Shown here in pieces: positions 12,421-26,900 of a stretch of 64,000 nt of DNA (the stretch's first letter is position 1; every line of letters starts with the position of its first letter). Source of the stretch: Loripinus fragilis (Eukaryota > Mollusca > Bivalvia > Lucinida > Lucinidae); contig OZ026515.1 in assembly GCA_964019695.1 (NCBI GenBank), forward strand, positions 141,357,549-141,421,548, given 5' to 3'. Below the pieces are notes generated by a model. It was not told the DNA's origin and did no database searches. It saw only the letters and a program-made list of their open reading frames with translations. The translations under genes and the position numbers were made by a program.

Positions 12421-12940
12421 AAATGACCAGCGTTTTTGCCATTATAATTTTTCTCTTCCAAAGACATCTGGAGTGAAAAACATGTCACTGACCTTATACT
12501 GTGGCAGCTGATTCTGATTGAATATACGTCAGCAGGGTTTCAAGGTATATAATATTTGACAGCAGAAGTCATGACCAGCAAATATAGAGAAGGACATAAA
12601 TGTTAATGACAGAAAAGAGAACTATATTTCCTGTTATTATATAATCTATAAATAATCGTTTCCTGATTGGCCAAGATGCATATCCACTCGAGTCAATATA
12701 ACTACATGTCACATGGGCTGTGGGTTTTTCCCATTCGATATTAGTTAATAAATTAGACTTCATAGAAACATTCCATAACAGGTGTACTTTCAGCATGAAA
12801 CTTGCATGATTTGCTGTTAAATACAATTCAGTGAGTGACATCAGTATGAAATTTACAAGATTTGGTGTTTCAACATATACATGTAATTCAGACTTTGCTG
12901 TTGAATATAGTAATCAGCAGAACCTGTAAATACACTAATG
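12421..12940. other. No recognised feature
   Basis: Sequence with repeated GTGTTTCAACATATACATG-like words near 12850; no gene or clear element. Confidence 0.45.
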
Positions 12941-12944
12941 AACT

Positions 12945-13190
12945 CTTCCTTCTGGATTAATGCAATAAACATGGAATGGTCCATTGTATAATTCAAGGGT
13001 CACAAGTTACAATTTCTAAATAAAATTGCAGTTTTTTTCTCTGAAGATCATTTTTGACTTATCAAACAGTATAGACCCTGATGAAATGCCACATTAATTA
13101 TGTGGCATTTAATCTGGGTTTTCTCTGTCTGCAGTTGTAATTACAAACTAGAAATGATGTTTATGAAACGCTATTTCCTCAACCCTTTGC
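12945..13190. mobile_element. Palindromic MITE of the CCCTGATGAAATGCC family
   Basis: The centre AGACCCTGATGAAATGCCAC is followed by its complement around TTAATTATG. The left arm CATGGAATGGTCCATTGTAT is shared with 61180, 57243, 56911 and 63498 copies. Confidence 0.78.
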
Positions 13191-13254
13191 TTGTCAAGAA
13201 GGGTTCATAACACAAGGGTCATCTTAAGTTTTAAGCTTCTAGCTATACTTCTCA

Positions 13255-13720
13255 TCATTCTCTATCAGCTGTCCTAATTTGAACTAAAATAAAAAAAATC
13301 ACCAAGTAATCAGCTGACAAAGTTTGAAGCTGCTAGCTATAAAATGTTTCAAGATACATGTATCTTTATTAAAGTTTTCAATGCCCAAATTTACAAAGGG
13401 CAATAACTTTTCTTTTAATTTTGAAAAGGTAATCTACTCATTATCCTCTATCAGCTGACAAAGTTTTAAGCTACTAGCTGTAATAGTTTTCAGATATCTT
13501 GATTACAAGTTTTTAATGCCAAAATTTGCAAAGGGCACTTTTTTTAAATTTTCACCAGGTAATCTACTCATCATCTTCTGTCAACTGACCATATTTGAAG
13601 CTGCTAGCTATAATAATTTTCGAGATATCTTGATTACAAGTTTCCAATGCCAAAATATGCAAAGGGCAATAACTCGAAAAAAAAACTTTTTTTAAAAAAT
13701 TTTCACCAGGTTATCTACAC
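13255..13720. repeat. Tandem repeat, ~125 bp unit, about 4 copies
   Basis: Units share ATCAGCTGACAAAGTTTTAA, GATATCTTGATTACAAGTTT and TTGCAAAGGGCAATAACT. Confidence 0.88.
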
Positions 13721-14403
13721 ATCTACACAAAGTTGGGGCATAATAAATTATGCATTAACTGAATGAAATCAGTCTAATAGTCAACATGTAAAATAGAAGA
13801 AATTGAAGACTGTCCAAGACATAGTCCATGGCTAAGATTTTGTTGTTGTAGTTGCTTTTTGTTTAATGAAATTATAATAAAACAATTGTTGACTATTGAG
13901 GCATTGGGCATGATGTCAATATTGACTGAGGGGGAAGAATACCATCTGAGTGTGAAACAGATTGGATCCAGATTAGGCCCGACGTTCAGTTTATATCATA
14001 TATATATATTTCAACTGGTTTTGATAGTATTTCCCCAAAATGTAATTAAATTGTCATGTAACCAATTGGCTCATGGGTTTCTGAGAAAATAACATCTGCA
14101 AAAATTGAAGAACTATGGCAGACAATAGATCACCTAGTATACAATGCCTTAGACTCAGGTGAGATGAATTTCAGCATTCAAGTTGAGAGGGGATATGCAG
14201 GAAAAAGTCTCCTTAACCTTGTTCACTTCTCCCTATCTTCCGCTGATGGAGAAGTTGTAACATAGAGAAAATAAAGGGGGATCCAAAATTCAACCCAAAC
14301 ATCTCTCTAAAGGCAGTGTAACTTCTAGCTCGAGACATCTTGCTCGACCCCCTGCTAAAACATTGCTGCTTCAGAGCATCCCATACTGCCTTAACCCTTT
14401 GTA
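13721..14403. other. Intergenic, one MITE fragment
   Basis: About 13900-13985 carries a fragment of the AACAGTTTGGACCCAG palindrome family (GAAACAGATTGGATCCAGAT). Otherwise nothing recognised. Confidence 0.5.
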
Positions 14404-14623
14404 CAGTAAAACCTGTGTAAAACTGCCACTCTCAAAAAGACCACAAATTGGTTTTGAAGACCAATTATAGCTTAATGCAGGTCAAAAGCATTGCAGAATG
14501 CTCCAACGGGAGCATTCTGCAATACTTTCTCTGCAATACTTTCGACCTTCATTAAGCTACCATTTGTCATTAAGATCTTTGTTTGGTCTACTTTTGAGTG
14601 GCTGTTTTACACAGGTTTTACTG
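14404..14623. mobile_element. pogo/Tigger-like palindromic MITE, TA target site
   Basis: Terminal repeats are CAGTAAAACCTGTGTAAAAC and its complement, flanked by TA on both sides (14402-14403, 14624-14625). The inner hairpin GCAGAATGCTCC is followed by its complement. There is no coding capacity. CAGT...ACTG ends with TA duplication are typical of the pogo/Tigger group; the assignment is inferred. Confidence 0.88.
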
Positions 14624-14644
14624 TATTCTAATGGCCTTCCCAAT

Positions 14645-14838
14645 ACAGCTAAATTAAATAAGGATGGGTCAGGGATTATCCATTATATATTCAGAATTCT
14701 CAGATTAAGATGCATTTCTGTCCCTGAAGATTATTTTTACCTCGACAAACAGTGTGGACCCTGATAAATGCCAACATCTTGGTCCTCACTTTTTGCCGAA
14801 GTACTCATTTACTGGTATCTAGTAAACAAAGGGTTTAA
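14645..14838. mobile_element. MITE of the GTGGACCCTGAT family, just 3' of NOP14
   Basis: The arm ACAAACAGTGTGGACCCTGA with TGCATTTCTGTCCCTGAAGA is shared with 61180-61390. The right end is GTAAACAAAGGGTTTAAG. It ends about 55 bases from the NOP14 stop, so it may contribute to the 3' UTR. Confidence 0.7.
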
Positions 14839-14893
14839 GTTTGTCTGTTCATTTTAACACTGTTAAAAGTTCTGTCTATGGTTGTGAGGACTA

Positions 14894-14990
14894 TCACGTG
14901 ACATGTCCTCGTTTCATTTTCTTATAATCTCCTTCCTGAGTGGACAACAAGTGATAAATGTTTTTCACTTTTCTCTTCCTTTCAGCGTCC
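14894..14990 (-). CDS. NOP14: NOP14 last coding exon p with stop
   Basis: This 97-base exon completes a lysine codon and encodes DAERKRKVKNIYHLLSTQEG then DYKKMKRGHVT and TGA (14896-14894). DAERKRK.K....L..QEG.YK is the conserved NOP14 terminus. The tail is KRGHVT, shorter and less basic than the lysine-rich tails I recall from other NOP14 proteins. The acceptor is CTATTACAG. No clear AATAAA was found immediately downstream. Confidence 0.94.
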
Positions 14991-17900
14991 CTGTAATAGA
15001 TAAAAATACAGTCTAGTAGAGTACAGTCCCTTTACATTACATACCTCGTTATACAGATTTGGATATAACCTGCTCATGCTGTGGCTCCCAATATTTTTAC
15101 CGTAAAATTTAACAAAGGAGTTATAGGAAAATGACCATACAATGGTCATTTTCCTGTAATTCTCTTGTAAAATTTTCCCTTTACAACAAATTCACTTATA
15201 CCTTTGTCCATTCCTTAGGAACCCAAACAGAGTTATAAAGGGATAGCTCTGTAGTAATATGGACATATCATTGTGGGATGAAGTGGGTACTCAAGGCCAA
15301 CACTATATGAGCCTTGTTGCCAATTAAACTGTCTTCAGGGTGTGATAGCAGGTTATACTCATCTGTTCAGCAACCATGAATTGCTAGAAAACTGATAATT
15401 TAGGTGCAGAATATACAGCCATAATAGTTCCCAGGAAGTGACTAACAAAGGTGCTGATCAGACTGAGCACATGAAACAAACACAGACCATCTCAGGACTG
15501 TAGGCCTTTAGATAACCAAGCATAAACATATGTTGTAGGTACTCAAAAGAACCGTCTAAACTGATGGATAAGAAAATATGATAAATTTGCCCCCAAATTT
15601 TATTTATCTGAACCTATGGCATATGTCAGGAGAAAGCCTGCTTTTACGAGTGTGTGGTGTGACCTTGAAAGCTGAATGATCTGCATATTCAATATTATCA
15701 GTTACCTCTCATATTAACTGCATTGTTGCACGTTGCCTGATAAACGTTGTCTATCTCACGGCATGTGCCTTTATCAGGTCATGATGACATTGCACCTTTT
15801 GAATGAGGTCACTAATGGCGCTGAATCAACACACAAAATAAAAAATTACGTCATAATCGCTAGTTTGAAGAGAGAAACAATAGGTAAACTGATAAATAGA
15901 ATACCAGGTTCGAGTCTTTTGATATCAAGTTTACCAGGCTCGGCTTTGAGAATGCATTTTGAATCGCTCGGCAAGCCTCTCAATGTCAACAAGCGTTCTC
16001 AAAGCCTTGCCTGGTAAACTTGATATCAAAAGACACTCACCTTGTATTCTCTATATATCATTTTCATACACATATGTCCTAATTATGAGCCTCATTTACT
16101 TAAATTATGCACTTGATAAAGAATCATTGGCGCTATATTTTCAACAGAGAATTCCTAACAAGAATGGTATGCTTAGAATAATGTTTGCAGATACTGAAGG
16201 CATCCAGACAACTAGAACAGTTCGTCTTATAAATATATCAAAAATGTCAAACATGCTAAATAGCAGATTTTAATATTTGTGAGTTTTGTAACAAAAAAAT
16301 ATTCAGTTATATATATTTCCATACTATGGGTGAAAGTTCAAATTTCCGACAATCTGAATCAGCAATATTCAGTACTTTGAGTCTAACTTTATGGTAAGCA
16401 AGCCTCACATGAGCAATACACTGTTGATTTATTATTAAAAATTGGTAGCATATTTGTGTAGCTTTCTCATTTGGGAAACAGAGAACAAGTGACTTACTTC
16501 TCAAGCTGGTCTTTAAGTTTTTGTCTAGCAAGGAACTGATTATCTTTCTTGATCTCCCGTCGAGCTCCTTTCATTTCCTTCTTGTGTTTGTGTAGAAGTT
16601 TCTGTTTTTCATTGAAGTCACGAGTACCTCGTTTCTTCTTCTTTTTACCATCAAATCTGTAAAATAATCATAAATCAACATAAGTGAGCTAGATGATGAG
16701 ATACTGTTACTTTCTGATTCTTAATCCGTCTCCCTATGAATAAATGTGCCAGCATACGAGAATTTAGAACTTATTGCAATTTTGATCTACAAAGGCTCAG
16801 ACGAGCCTTCACAAATGCAGACTCGACAGAGCCTTGTGCTGCAATCATACACATAGTTTGGATATAGATGAAGACTTTATGCCAATATTTAGTCATGTAG
16901 GCCCACTGAATACGTCAGCATGAGGTTCAAAAAGGCCTTTGTGCAAACAGTAAAACCTGTGTAAAACGGCCACTCTTAAAAAGACAAAAAATGGTTTCCA
17001 AGACCGAGTATCGCTTAATGTAGGTCAAAAGTATTTTAGAATGCTCCAAAGGGAGCATTCTGAAATACTTTCGACCTGCATTAAGCTACTAGTTGTCATT
17101 AAGACCTTCATTTTGTCTATTTTTGAATGGCTGTTTTACACAGGTTTTAATGTATGTGAATGTACACAAGATCTCATGAGCTGGTTCATATCAAGATCAC
17201 ATATCCACTTCTGTTTATCAGACAGTTCAGTTTAGTCAATTGATTCAAATCTTAGCATGTAAAACGTCACAGCCAATATGGAAAACAATTTAGATTCTGA
17301 TCAAAAATGGCTTTAACACATAGGAAAGACTTAATTCACAAACAATGGCATACCTAACCTCACTAGATACAAATGCCTGAGCCTAAACCGTTTGCTGTTG
17401 AACCCAGATATATGCTCCTTTGAAAGCAGTGTAAACCACTGGATTCTTCAATTTAAGGATAAATACTGTAATGGGCTATGATTTCTTTATATCTTGGGTA
17501 AAGCCTGTTCTTGGGTAATAAACCAGTCATGACTTTTGTCGTCTGCTTCTATTGTCTGCTCATTTTCTTAGGTAACCTATATTGCAAACAATATAGACCT
17601 AGGGGAGCAGTCTGATCAGGTTTAATAGTGCTTGCAAGCAAGATAAAATCTAGTCTGAGGTGAACTTGAGTATATGCAGCAAATGCGAAAAGCAGACAAC
17701 ATTTTTGGGCAAAAAAAAACAAGTGGTGAGATAAGGCTTAGACCATTTTTCAATGGAAAGTATAATGAATATGATTGTTACAAATTCAGTTTTAAGCATT
17801 TCTAATATGAAATATAAAGACATGATCCTTACGTGTCTGCCACGCTTCACAGGCAAAATAATAAAGCATTCAAAATTTATATGAAGCGCAGTGGCTCAAT

Positions 17901-20900
17901 GGTAGAGTGCTTGACTCGAGACCAAGGGGCCGCGAGTTCAAGCCTCACCGGCGTCACTGTGTTGTGGTCCTTGAGCAAGACACATTTATCCCAGCTTAGT
18001 ACTGGTTCAACCCAGGAAGACCCGTCCCTGTTTAACTGAAAGATTGTTGATGGGACGTAACAAATCAAATCAAACAAACAAACAAAATCAAAATTTATGT
18101 ATCATTTCCCATTCCGAGACGAGGCAAGTGTGCATTGCAAAAATATTTAGTTCTTTGGATACTGGGTAATCTTGCATGCTTTTTTGTCGTCTGCTGATTT
18201 TATTCAAAATCTTTTTTTTCAGAAAAATTCTTTCAGGAATACCATAAGAGTGTCATACAGTTTGAAACCAGATCAGGCCTGACATTATGTCGGTCCTCAA
18301 CTGGGTCCAAACCGTTTGCAAAAGTTATCAGCAGATGACACTATTAGGTAATATCAGCAGATGACATTAGTAGGTAAAGAGTTAATTTTTCCGAGTACAT
18401 CAAAGGGAGAGAAGAGACATACGTTTCTTCCATCTTGGGTTCAAACATTTTCAGTGGTCTCGGTTTCTTCTTCAGCATCACCAGGAATGGTTGCTTTTTG
18501 TCACATGACTCTTCGCACCTACATACAAAATCTTTCAGGGTAGTCTGAAAAACAAATAACTTAACCATTTAAGCGCCAATCACATTAAAAGTGGTCTGCT
18601 TTTTCCATCTGTTGAAATGATTTAGTAGCTTTTTGACAAACAGCATGGACTCAGATCAGACTGCTCCTACAGGAGCAGTCTGATCTGGGTCAGCACTGTT
18701 TGCCCACATACTTACATAAGTCAAATAATGTTAGCAAAAACAAGACAAATTCGACGAATTTATATCGAAGGGTTATTTGTGAGAAACATGTAAATCACAA
18801 AACATAAATCCCATTTATCTAACCCTTAGTTCACCATCAGTATTATTCAGATCATAACACCTGTCAAGTATGTTTATAAAAAATATACTTACATCTGCAC
18901 AATTTTAATATCTTGACCTTTAAACCCAACCTCTGAGGTCAAGGGTGTGTGTAAATTGCATGTCGGTCTACACTTCTTCCACTTTAATTTGATATGCAAC
19001 ATGACCTCTTTTAGAAAAGAAAAAATGACCTTTTTACCTCACCCCAGGGGTCGTTGGTGTGTGTAATGACAGCATATTTGCTTTCATGGTGCTCTGCGCT
19101 CAATTCCCTTTAATTTGATATGCCACATGACTACTTTCAGAAAAAGATAGAGTTTGACCTTTTGACCCCACCCCCTGGGTCGAGAGTGTGTCTGTGGGCA
19201 AAATATTTGTTACCATGTTGCTACCAGCACCGTCAGCTTTAATTTGATATGCAATATGACTACTTTCAGACAAAGATATAGTTTGACCTTTTGACCCCAC
19301 CCCCTGCGTCGAGGGTGTGTCTGTGGGCAAAATATTTGCTACCATGTTGCTGCCAGTGTCGTCAGCTTTAATTTGATATGCAACATGACCATATTCTGAA
19401 AAAGTTTAATTTTGGCCTCGGCCCCACCCCCTAAGTCCACCCAACTGGCTCGGACCAAGGCCTTCAAACTCAAATCCCGTTTGATATGTTTCATATCTAT
19501 TGCTGCTCTGCCTGCATGCAAAATTCAGCAAAAAGTATAAACAATAGCCTTAGTTGTTGCGAAATTTAAATATTTGACCTTTGACCCCTTAGGTGGGGTC
19601 AAAGGGGGTGGGGTAAAACTGACACAACCATGCTTATCTACAGGCACTTGGCAATCATGGTCTATAGTGAGAAGTTGATAAATATAATAGCTTTGATGAA
19701 ATGTGAAGATCATCACACAAAAAAGCTAATATAGGTTTTGCCTTATAATTGCCTATACTAAAACAAGGGCAATAACTCAAGTGTTAAGGGGACGATTTTG
19801 ACCAAACTTATAGGATATCGAGATTTCATGGTACTTATCATTTGTACCATCAATGAATCAAATCTGACCAATAGGTACTGAGATATGGTTCCGGACAGAC
19901 AAAAAGTGTGGCGGACGGACAGACGGAATGTACGGACGACGCCAAAACTATATCCCTCCGACTTCGTCGGGGGATAATATGCAGCAGACAACTTAAGCAG
20001 AGAGCATTTTAGATTAATTTTTGCAGGTGTTTTAAGGGTTAATGAATTTAAAAGTGCTATCCATTTTTCTCTTGACTGGAAATCTTAAGCCTTTTCCCGC
20101 CATTCAAGACAATTGTCGTCTGCTCTCTCATTTGCTTATGTACCTTGCAAACAATAATGGAACCCAGATTAGACTGCTCCTAATCAAAGAGGCCATGATG
20201 GCTAGATGGGTTGATCACCTGAATGTTTTTTAGCACTAGTGGCTATTTTGTTAAGTAGAGCAGAAGAGTTTGAGGAATTTTGGTAGACTGGGAGCAATTT
20301 TGATGACACAAGACCGCACTGACAGTGGGATTCTAGCCTGCAACTCTTGGTCACAACTCAGGCACTCTACCAACTGAGCTATTGTGTTCCCCCATCAATG
20401 GTTTCCTAAATATGCAAAGGAAAGACCAACACCACTCCTGACACCCCACTGCTGACAGCCATGATTTCAAGAGATCAGAAAAAAATAAACAACATGAATT
20501 TGGTCAGCTTTTCAATATTTCAGGTGACAGAATATTAACTTTTTCCTTTCTAGCGACAATTTCTGTCGTCTGCTGACAACCTTTGCAAACAGTTTGGACC
20601 CAGATCAAGACAGACAGGAGATGAAAAGTCAGCAGAGGACAACAAAAGCATGAAAAATTACCCAGCATGTAAAGAGTTAGAGGTAAATATAGTTATACCT
20701 GAACTGTATCTGTGTATAAATCTCTGGGAAGTTTCTCACACATAGACAATACAGGAGTAAATATTTCTCTGTAACATGGTAGACTGGTATACAACTTTGA
20801 GAACTCATCTAGCAGCACTAGAGTCTGGTGTATTGCTGTCATCCTGAAATATAACAACAAAACATTTAGGGATGGAAAGCGATAAGGCAGGCTGTTTCCC

Positions 20901-23900
20901 TATAAAAATGAGACATTCGTTTTATTTTGTTGAAATAAGGACTGGAGACACTTGGCACATTCAACAATGACCAGCCGTCTATGCACCATAGCGCCCTAAT
21001 CCGTATATTTAAATCATTTTTTTTTCCTTAATGCATGTAATAACAAGTAGTCCAATGGGCAACGATCGCTCACCATGGAGCCAGCAAAATGTTTGGAGAC
21101 ACCATAATTTACGATGCTCAAAGGCAGATAACTCTGAACTTGAAACAGTGACCAGAAATTAAGTCAAAAACATAAGATATTATGCCGGTTCTAGTAAACT
21201 GCAAGTATTAAAAAGATCTGAATAAAAATTGCATTGGAAACCTGGTGAAAGAGTAGTTTTCAAATTCTCAAGGGCAGCTAGCTCCGTAATCAGTTATGGG
21301 ATATGACCGAAATTCAAACTCATCCATACTTATTATAGGCATGAAAAAAAAACAAATGAAAAATGAAGGTGCTAGAGTGGTCACAACATTATATAGTTAT
21401 ATTTTAGATGCTCAAGGGCAGCTAACTCTGTAGCTGGTGGATGGGTGTGGTGGAAAATCAAACTCATTCAAACTCCTTGTTACCTACAAATGAGGAAGAT
21501 CCATTCAAAAATGAAGGTGCTAGAGTGGTCACAACAGATCTCCCATTGTAAGTCTATGCAGATTTTTTATGATGCTCAAGGGAAGTTAACTCCACAGCCT
21601 AAGTTGGTTCTACTTTAAATTAAACTCATCCAAGCTTTTATGGTTGTCCTTGTTACCTGCAAGAATGAAGAAGATCCAATCAAAAATGAAGGAGCTAGAG
21701 TGGTCACAACATTATTCATTAATTTTTAAGATGCTCAATGGGAGCTAACTCCAAAATAAAAATATGTGATGGGATCTTGACGAAATTCAAACTCATCCAA
21801 GCTTTAATAGTTGTCCTTATTGTATGCAAGAATGAAGAAGATCCATTCAAAATTGAAAGCACTAGAGTGGTTGCAATATTATTCATTATATTTTAAGATG
21901 CTCAAGGGGAGCTAACTCCAAAATGTGTAATGGGATCTTGACGAAATTCAAACTCATCCAAGCTTTAATAGTTGTTCTTATTGTATGCAAGAATAAAGAA
22001 GATCCATTCAAAATTGAAAGCACTAGAGTGGTCACAACATTTCTCCAATTTTAAGTCTATGAAGATTTTTCTAAACGCTCAAGGGCAGGTATCTCATAAA
22101 TCCCTGGTCGGATCATGCTGAATTTCGAACCCATCCGAGATATTATGGGTAAACTTGTTACCTGCAAGAATGAACAAGATCCAATCAAAAATGAATGAGC
22201 TAGAGTGGTCACAACATTATTCATTAATTTTTTAAGGTGCTCAAGGGGAGCTAACTCCAAAATGTGTGATGGGATCTTGACGTCATTCAAACTCATCCAA
22301 GCTTTAATAGTTGTTCATATTGTATGCAAGAATGAGGAAGATCCATTCAAAATTGAAAGAACTAGAGTGGTCACAACATTTCTCCCATGATAAGTCTATG
22401 GGGATTTTTCCAAACGCTCAAGGGCAGGTAACTCATAAGTCCCTGGTTGGATCCTGCTGAATTTCGAACCCATCCGAGATATTATGGGTTTCCTTGTTGC
22501 CTGCAAGAATGAAGAAGATCCAATCAAAGGTGAAGGAGCTAGAGTGGTCACAACATTATTCATTAATTTTTCTGATGCTCAAGGGCAGATAACTCCGAAG
22601 TCAGTGATGGAATCTTGCTGAAATTCAAACTCATACAAGCTTTAATAGTTGTCCTTATTATATGCAAAAATGAGGAAGATCCATTCAAAATTGAAAGCAC
22701 TAGAGTGGTCACAACATTTCTCCCATTATAAGTCTATGGGGATTTTTCCAAACGCTCAAGGGCAGGTAACTCATAAGTCCCTGGTCGGATCTCTGAATTT
22801 CGAACCCATCCGAGATATTATGGGTTTACTTGTTGCCTGCAATAATGAAAGAGATCCAATCAAAAATGAAGGAGCTAGAGTGGTCACAACATTATTCATT
22901 AATTTTTCTGACGCTCAAGGGCAGCTTACTCTGAAGTCAGTGATGGTATCTTGCCGAAATTCAAACCCATCCATGCTTTTATGGTTGGTCTTGTTATCTG
23001 CAAGAATGAAAAAGATCCATCCAAAAATTAAGGTACTGGAGTGGTCACAACATTTTTCCCATTATAAATCGATGGGGATTTTTCCAGACGCTCAAGGTCA
23101 GCTAACTCATAAGTCCCTGGTCGGATCCTGCTGAATTTCGATCCCATTCGTGATTTTATGGTTGTCCTTGTAACCTGCAAGAAAAAAGAAGAACAAATCA
23201 AAAATGAAGGAGCTAGAGTGGTCACAAGATTTTCCCCATTATAACCCTATGGGAGCTATCTTTTGCGATGGAAACCAGAGTTCTGATCCGATCTAGCCTA
23301 AAACCTAATGCAGTCAATCCCCCACCCCAATTATGCTTCTGATGAAATTTGATTATGATTGGCCAGCTGGTCTCAGAGATATTCATGTTTGAAAGTGTGG
23401 ATGCACGGATGCACCCACGGACGCCCGCTCGAGTCCCATACTATAAGCTCACCCTGAGCCTTCGGCTCTGATGGGCTAAAAATGAAGAATCTAGAGTGGT
23501 CACAACAATATTCATTAATTTTTCTGACGCTCAAGGGCAGCTAACTCCGAAGTCAGTAATGGAATCTTGCGGAAATTCAAACTCATCCAAGCTTTTATAG
23601 TTGTACTTATTGTATGCAAGAATGAGGAAGATCCATTCAAAATTGAAAGCACTAGAGTGGTCACAACATTTCTCCCATTATAAGTCTATGGGGATTTTTC
23701 CAAACGCTCAAGGGCAGGTAACTCATAAGTCCCTGGTCGGATCCTGCTGAATTTCGAACCCATCTGAGATATTATGGGTTTCCTTGTTGCCTGCAAGAAT
23801 GAAGAAGATCCAATCAAAAATGAAGGAGCTAGAGTGGTCACAACATTATTCATTAATTTGTCTGACGCTCAAGGGCAGCTAACTCCGAAGTCAGCGATGG

Positions 23901-26900
23901 AAAATTGCCGAAATTCAAACTCATCCAAGCTTTTATGGTTGGTCTTATTATCTGCAAGAATGAAGAAGATCAATCCATAAATGAAGGTACTAGAGTGGTC
24001 ACAACATTTCTCCCATTATAAGTCTATGGGGATTTTTCCAGATGCTCAAGGGCAGCTAACTCATAAGTCCCTGGTCGGATCTTTCTGAATTTCGAACCCA
24101 TTTGAGATTTTATGGTCATACTTGTTACCTGCAAGAATAAAGAAGAGCAAATAAACAAGTAGCCCAATGGGCAACGATCGCTCACCATGGAACCAGCATA
24201 ATGTTTGGAGACACCATAATTTGCGATGCTAAAAGGCAGATAACTCTGAACTTGAAACAGTAACCAGGAATTAATTCAAAAACATAAGATATTATGCAGG
24301 CTCTAGTTATCTGCAAGTATTAAAAAGATCTGAAGAAAAATTGCATCGGAAACCTGGTAAAAGTGTAGCTTTCAGATACTCAAAGGCAGCTAACTCCGTA
24401 GTCAGTTATGGGATATGACCGAAATTCAAACTCATCCATACTTTTATGTATGTCCTGGTAACCTACAGGGATGAAGAAAATCAAATGAAAAATGAAGGTG
24501 CTACAGTGGTCACAACATTATATAGTTATATTTTAGATGCTCAAGGGCAGCTAACTCTGTAGCTGGTGGATGGGTGTGGTGGAAAATCAAACTCATTCTT
24601 TTATGGAAGTCCTTGTTACCTACAAATGAGGAAGATCCATTCAAAAATGAAGGTGCTAGAGTGGTCACAACAGATCTCCCATTGTAAGTCTATGCAGATT
24701 TTTTATGATGCTCAATGGAAGTTAACTCCACAGTCTAAAGTTGGTTCTACTTTAAATTAAACTCATCCAAGCTTTTCTGGTTGTCCTTGTTTTCTGCAAG
24801 AATGAAGAAGATCCAATCGAAAATGAAGGAGCTAGAGTGGTCACAACATTATTCATTAATTTTTAAGATGCTCAAGGGGAGCTAACTCCAAAATAAAAAT
24901 ATGTGATGGGATCTTGACGAAGTTCAAACTCATGCAAGCTTTAATAGTTGTCCTTATTGTATGCATGAATGAAGAAGATCCATTCAAAATTGAAAGCACT
25001 AGAGTGGTCACAATATTATTCATTATATTTTAAGATGCTCAAGGGGAGCTAACTCCAAAATGTGTAATGGGATCTTGACGAAATTCAAACTCATCCAAGC
25101 TTTAATAGTTGTTCTTATTGTATGCAAGAATAAAGAAGATCCATTCAAAATTGAAAGCACTAGAGTGGTCACAACATTTCTCCAATTTTAAGTCTATGAA
25201 GATTTTTCTAAACGCTCAAGGGCAGGTATCTCATAAATCCCTGGTCGGATCCTGCTGAATTTCGAACCCATCCGAGATATTATGGGTAAACTTGTTACCT
25301 GCAAGAATGAACAAGATCCAATCAAAAATGAAGGAGCTAGAGTGGTCACAACATTATTCATTAATCTTTCTGATGCTCAAGGGCAGCTAACTCCCAAGTC
25401 AGTGATGGAATGTTGCCGAAATTCATACCCATCCAAGCTTTTATGGTTAGTCTTGTTTTATACAAGAATGAAGAAGATCCATCCAAAAATGAAGGTACTA
25501 GAGTGGACACAACATTCTCCCATTATGAGTCTATGGGGATTTTTCCAAACGCTCAAGGGCAGGTAACTCATAAGTCCCTGGTTGGATCCTGCTGAACTTC
25601 GAACCCATCCGAAGTATTATGGGTTTACTTGTTACCTGCAAGAATGAAGAAGATTAAATTAAAAATGAAGGCGCTAGAGTGGTCACAACATTATTCATTG
25701 GTGCTCCTGATGAAATTTGATTATGATTGGCCAGCTGGTTTCAGAGATATTCATGTTTGAAAGTGTGAATGGCACGGACACACGGACTCACGGACGCCGG
25801 CTCGAGTCCCATACTATAAGCTCACCCTGAGCCTTCGGCTCTGGTGAGCTAAAAATGAAGGAGCTAGAGTGGTCACAAGATTTTCTCCATTATAGCCCCA
25901 TGGGAGCAATCTGTTGCCATGGAAACCAGAGTTCTGATCCGATCTTACCCAAAACCTAATAAAGTCAATCCCCCACCCCAATGATGTTACTGATGAAATT
26001 TGATTATGATTGGCTAGCTGGTCTCAGAGATATTCATGTTTGAAAGTGTGGACGCACGGACTGACGCCGGCTCGAGTCTCATACTATAAGCTCACCCTGA
26101 GCCTTCGGCTCTGGTGAGCTAAAAATAATAAGTGAGTATGATCAGGAAATACCACAATCACAAACCACAGACAACCCCATGGCACCGCGAGGAAGAGCAG
26201 CTCAACCATCAAGAGACACCAGGAATACAAATTAAAAAAAGAAACCAGCTCTCTCTTCCCCATCAAGATGATTGCAATACTAGAATGGACATAAAGTAAC
26301 GTACAACAAAACATAGAACATTACAGACTCCCACAATGGGAGTAACAATAAATAAAAAGTCAACAACAACAAAACCACCGCCTTAGAACGAACAGCAGCA
26401 TAAGCCACCGGGGGGCTTAAATGCATTTTACTGGTACCAAATCTTTGCCCTAGATTCTGCTGTTGTTGAAGTACGAGAAACGTTCAGCTCGCATGGAGGC
26501 CATCTAACTAATGCAATGTATTATCAAATTAACACACCATGATGAAACAAAGAAAAGGGCTCATGACTCACAGATAGTCAGAGCTAAAGAAAACCTCAAG
26601 TTGAGCCACGGTGGGTCCAGCTACAGATAAGCATCAGGCCCCAACCCACCGATTAAAGCTTTACGTCAGAGCCGTCATAGTGTCTGAGGCCTGACCCACC
26701 CTCCTGCAATTAAAGAGGAAACCATAGCTATAAACGGTGATTGGGTTTAAAACTAAGCATGCAGACTGTCGCATGATATCAAAGTTATATCCAACCCTTA
26801 TATAACGTTTTACTATCTTTTTGAATTGATCACTAAAATTAAGTTTTCCAACAATTCGTTTGCATTTATAAACTAAATCACCATAAAATATAGGTTCTGA

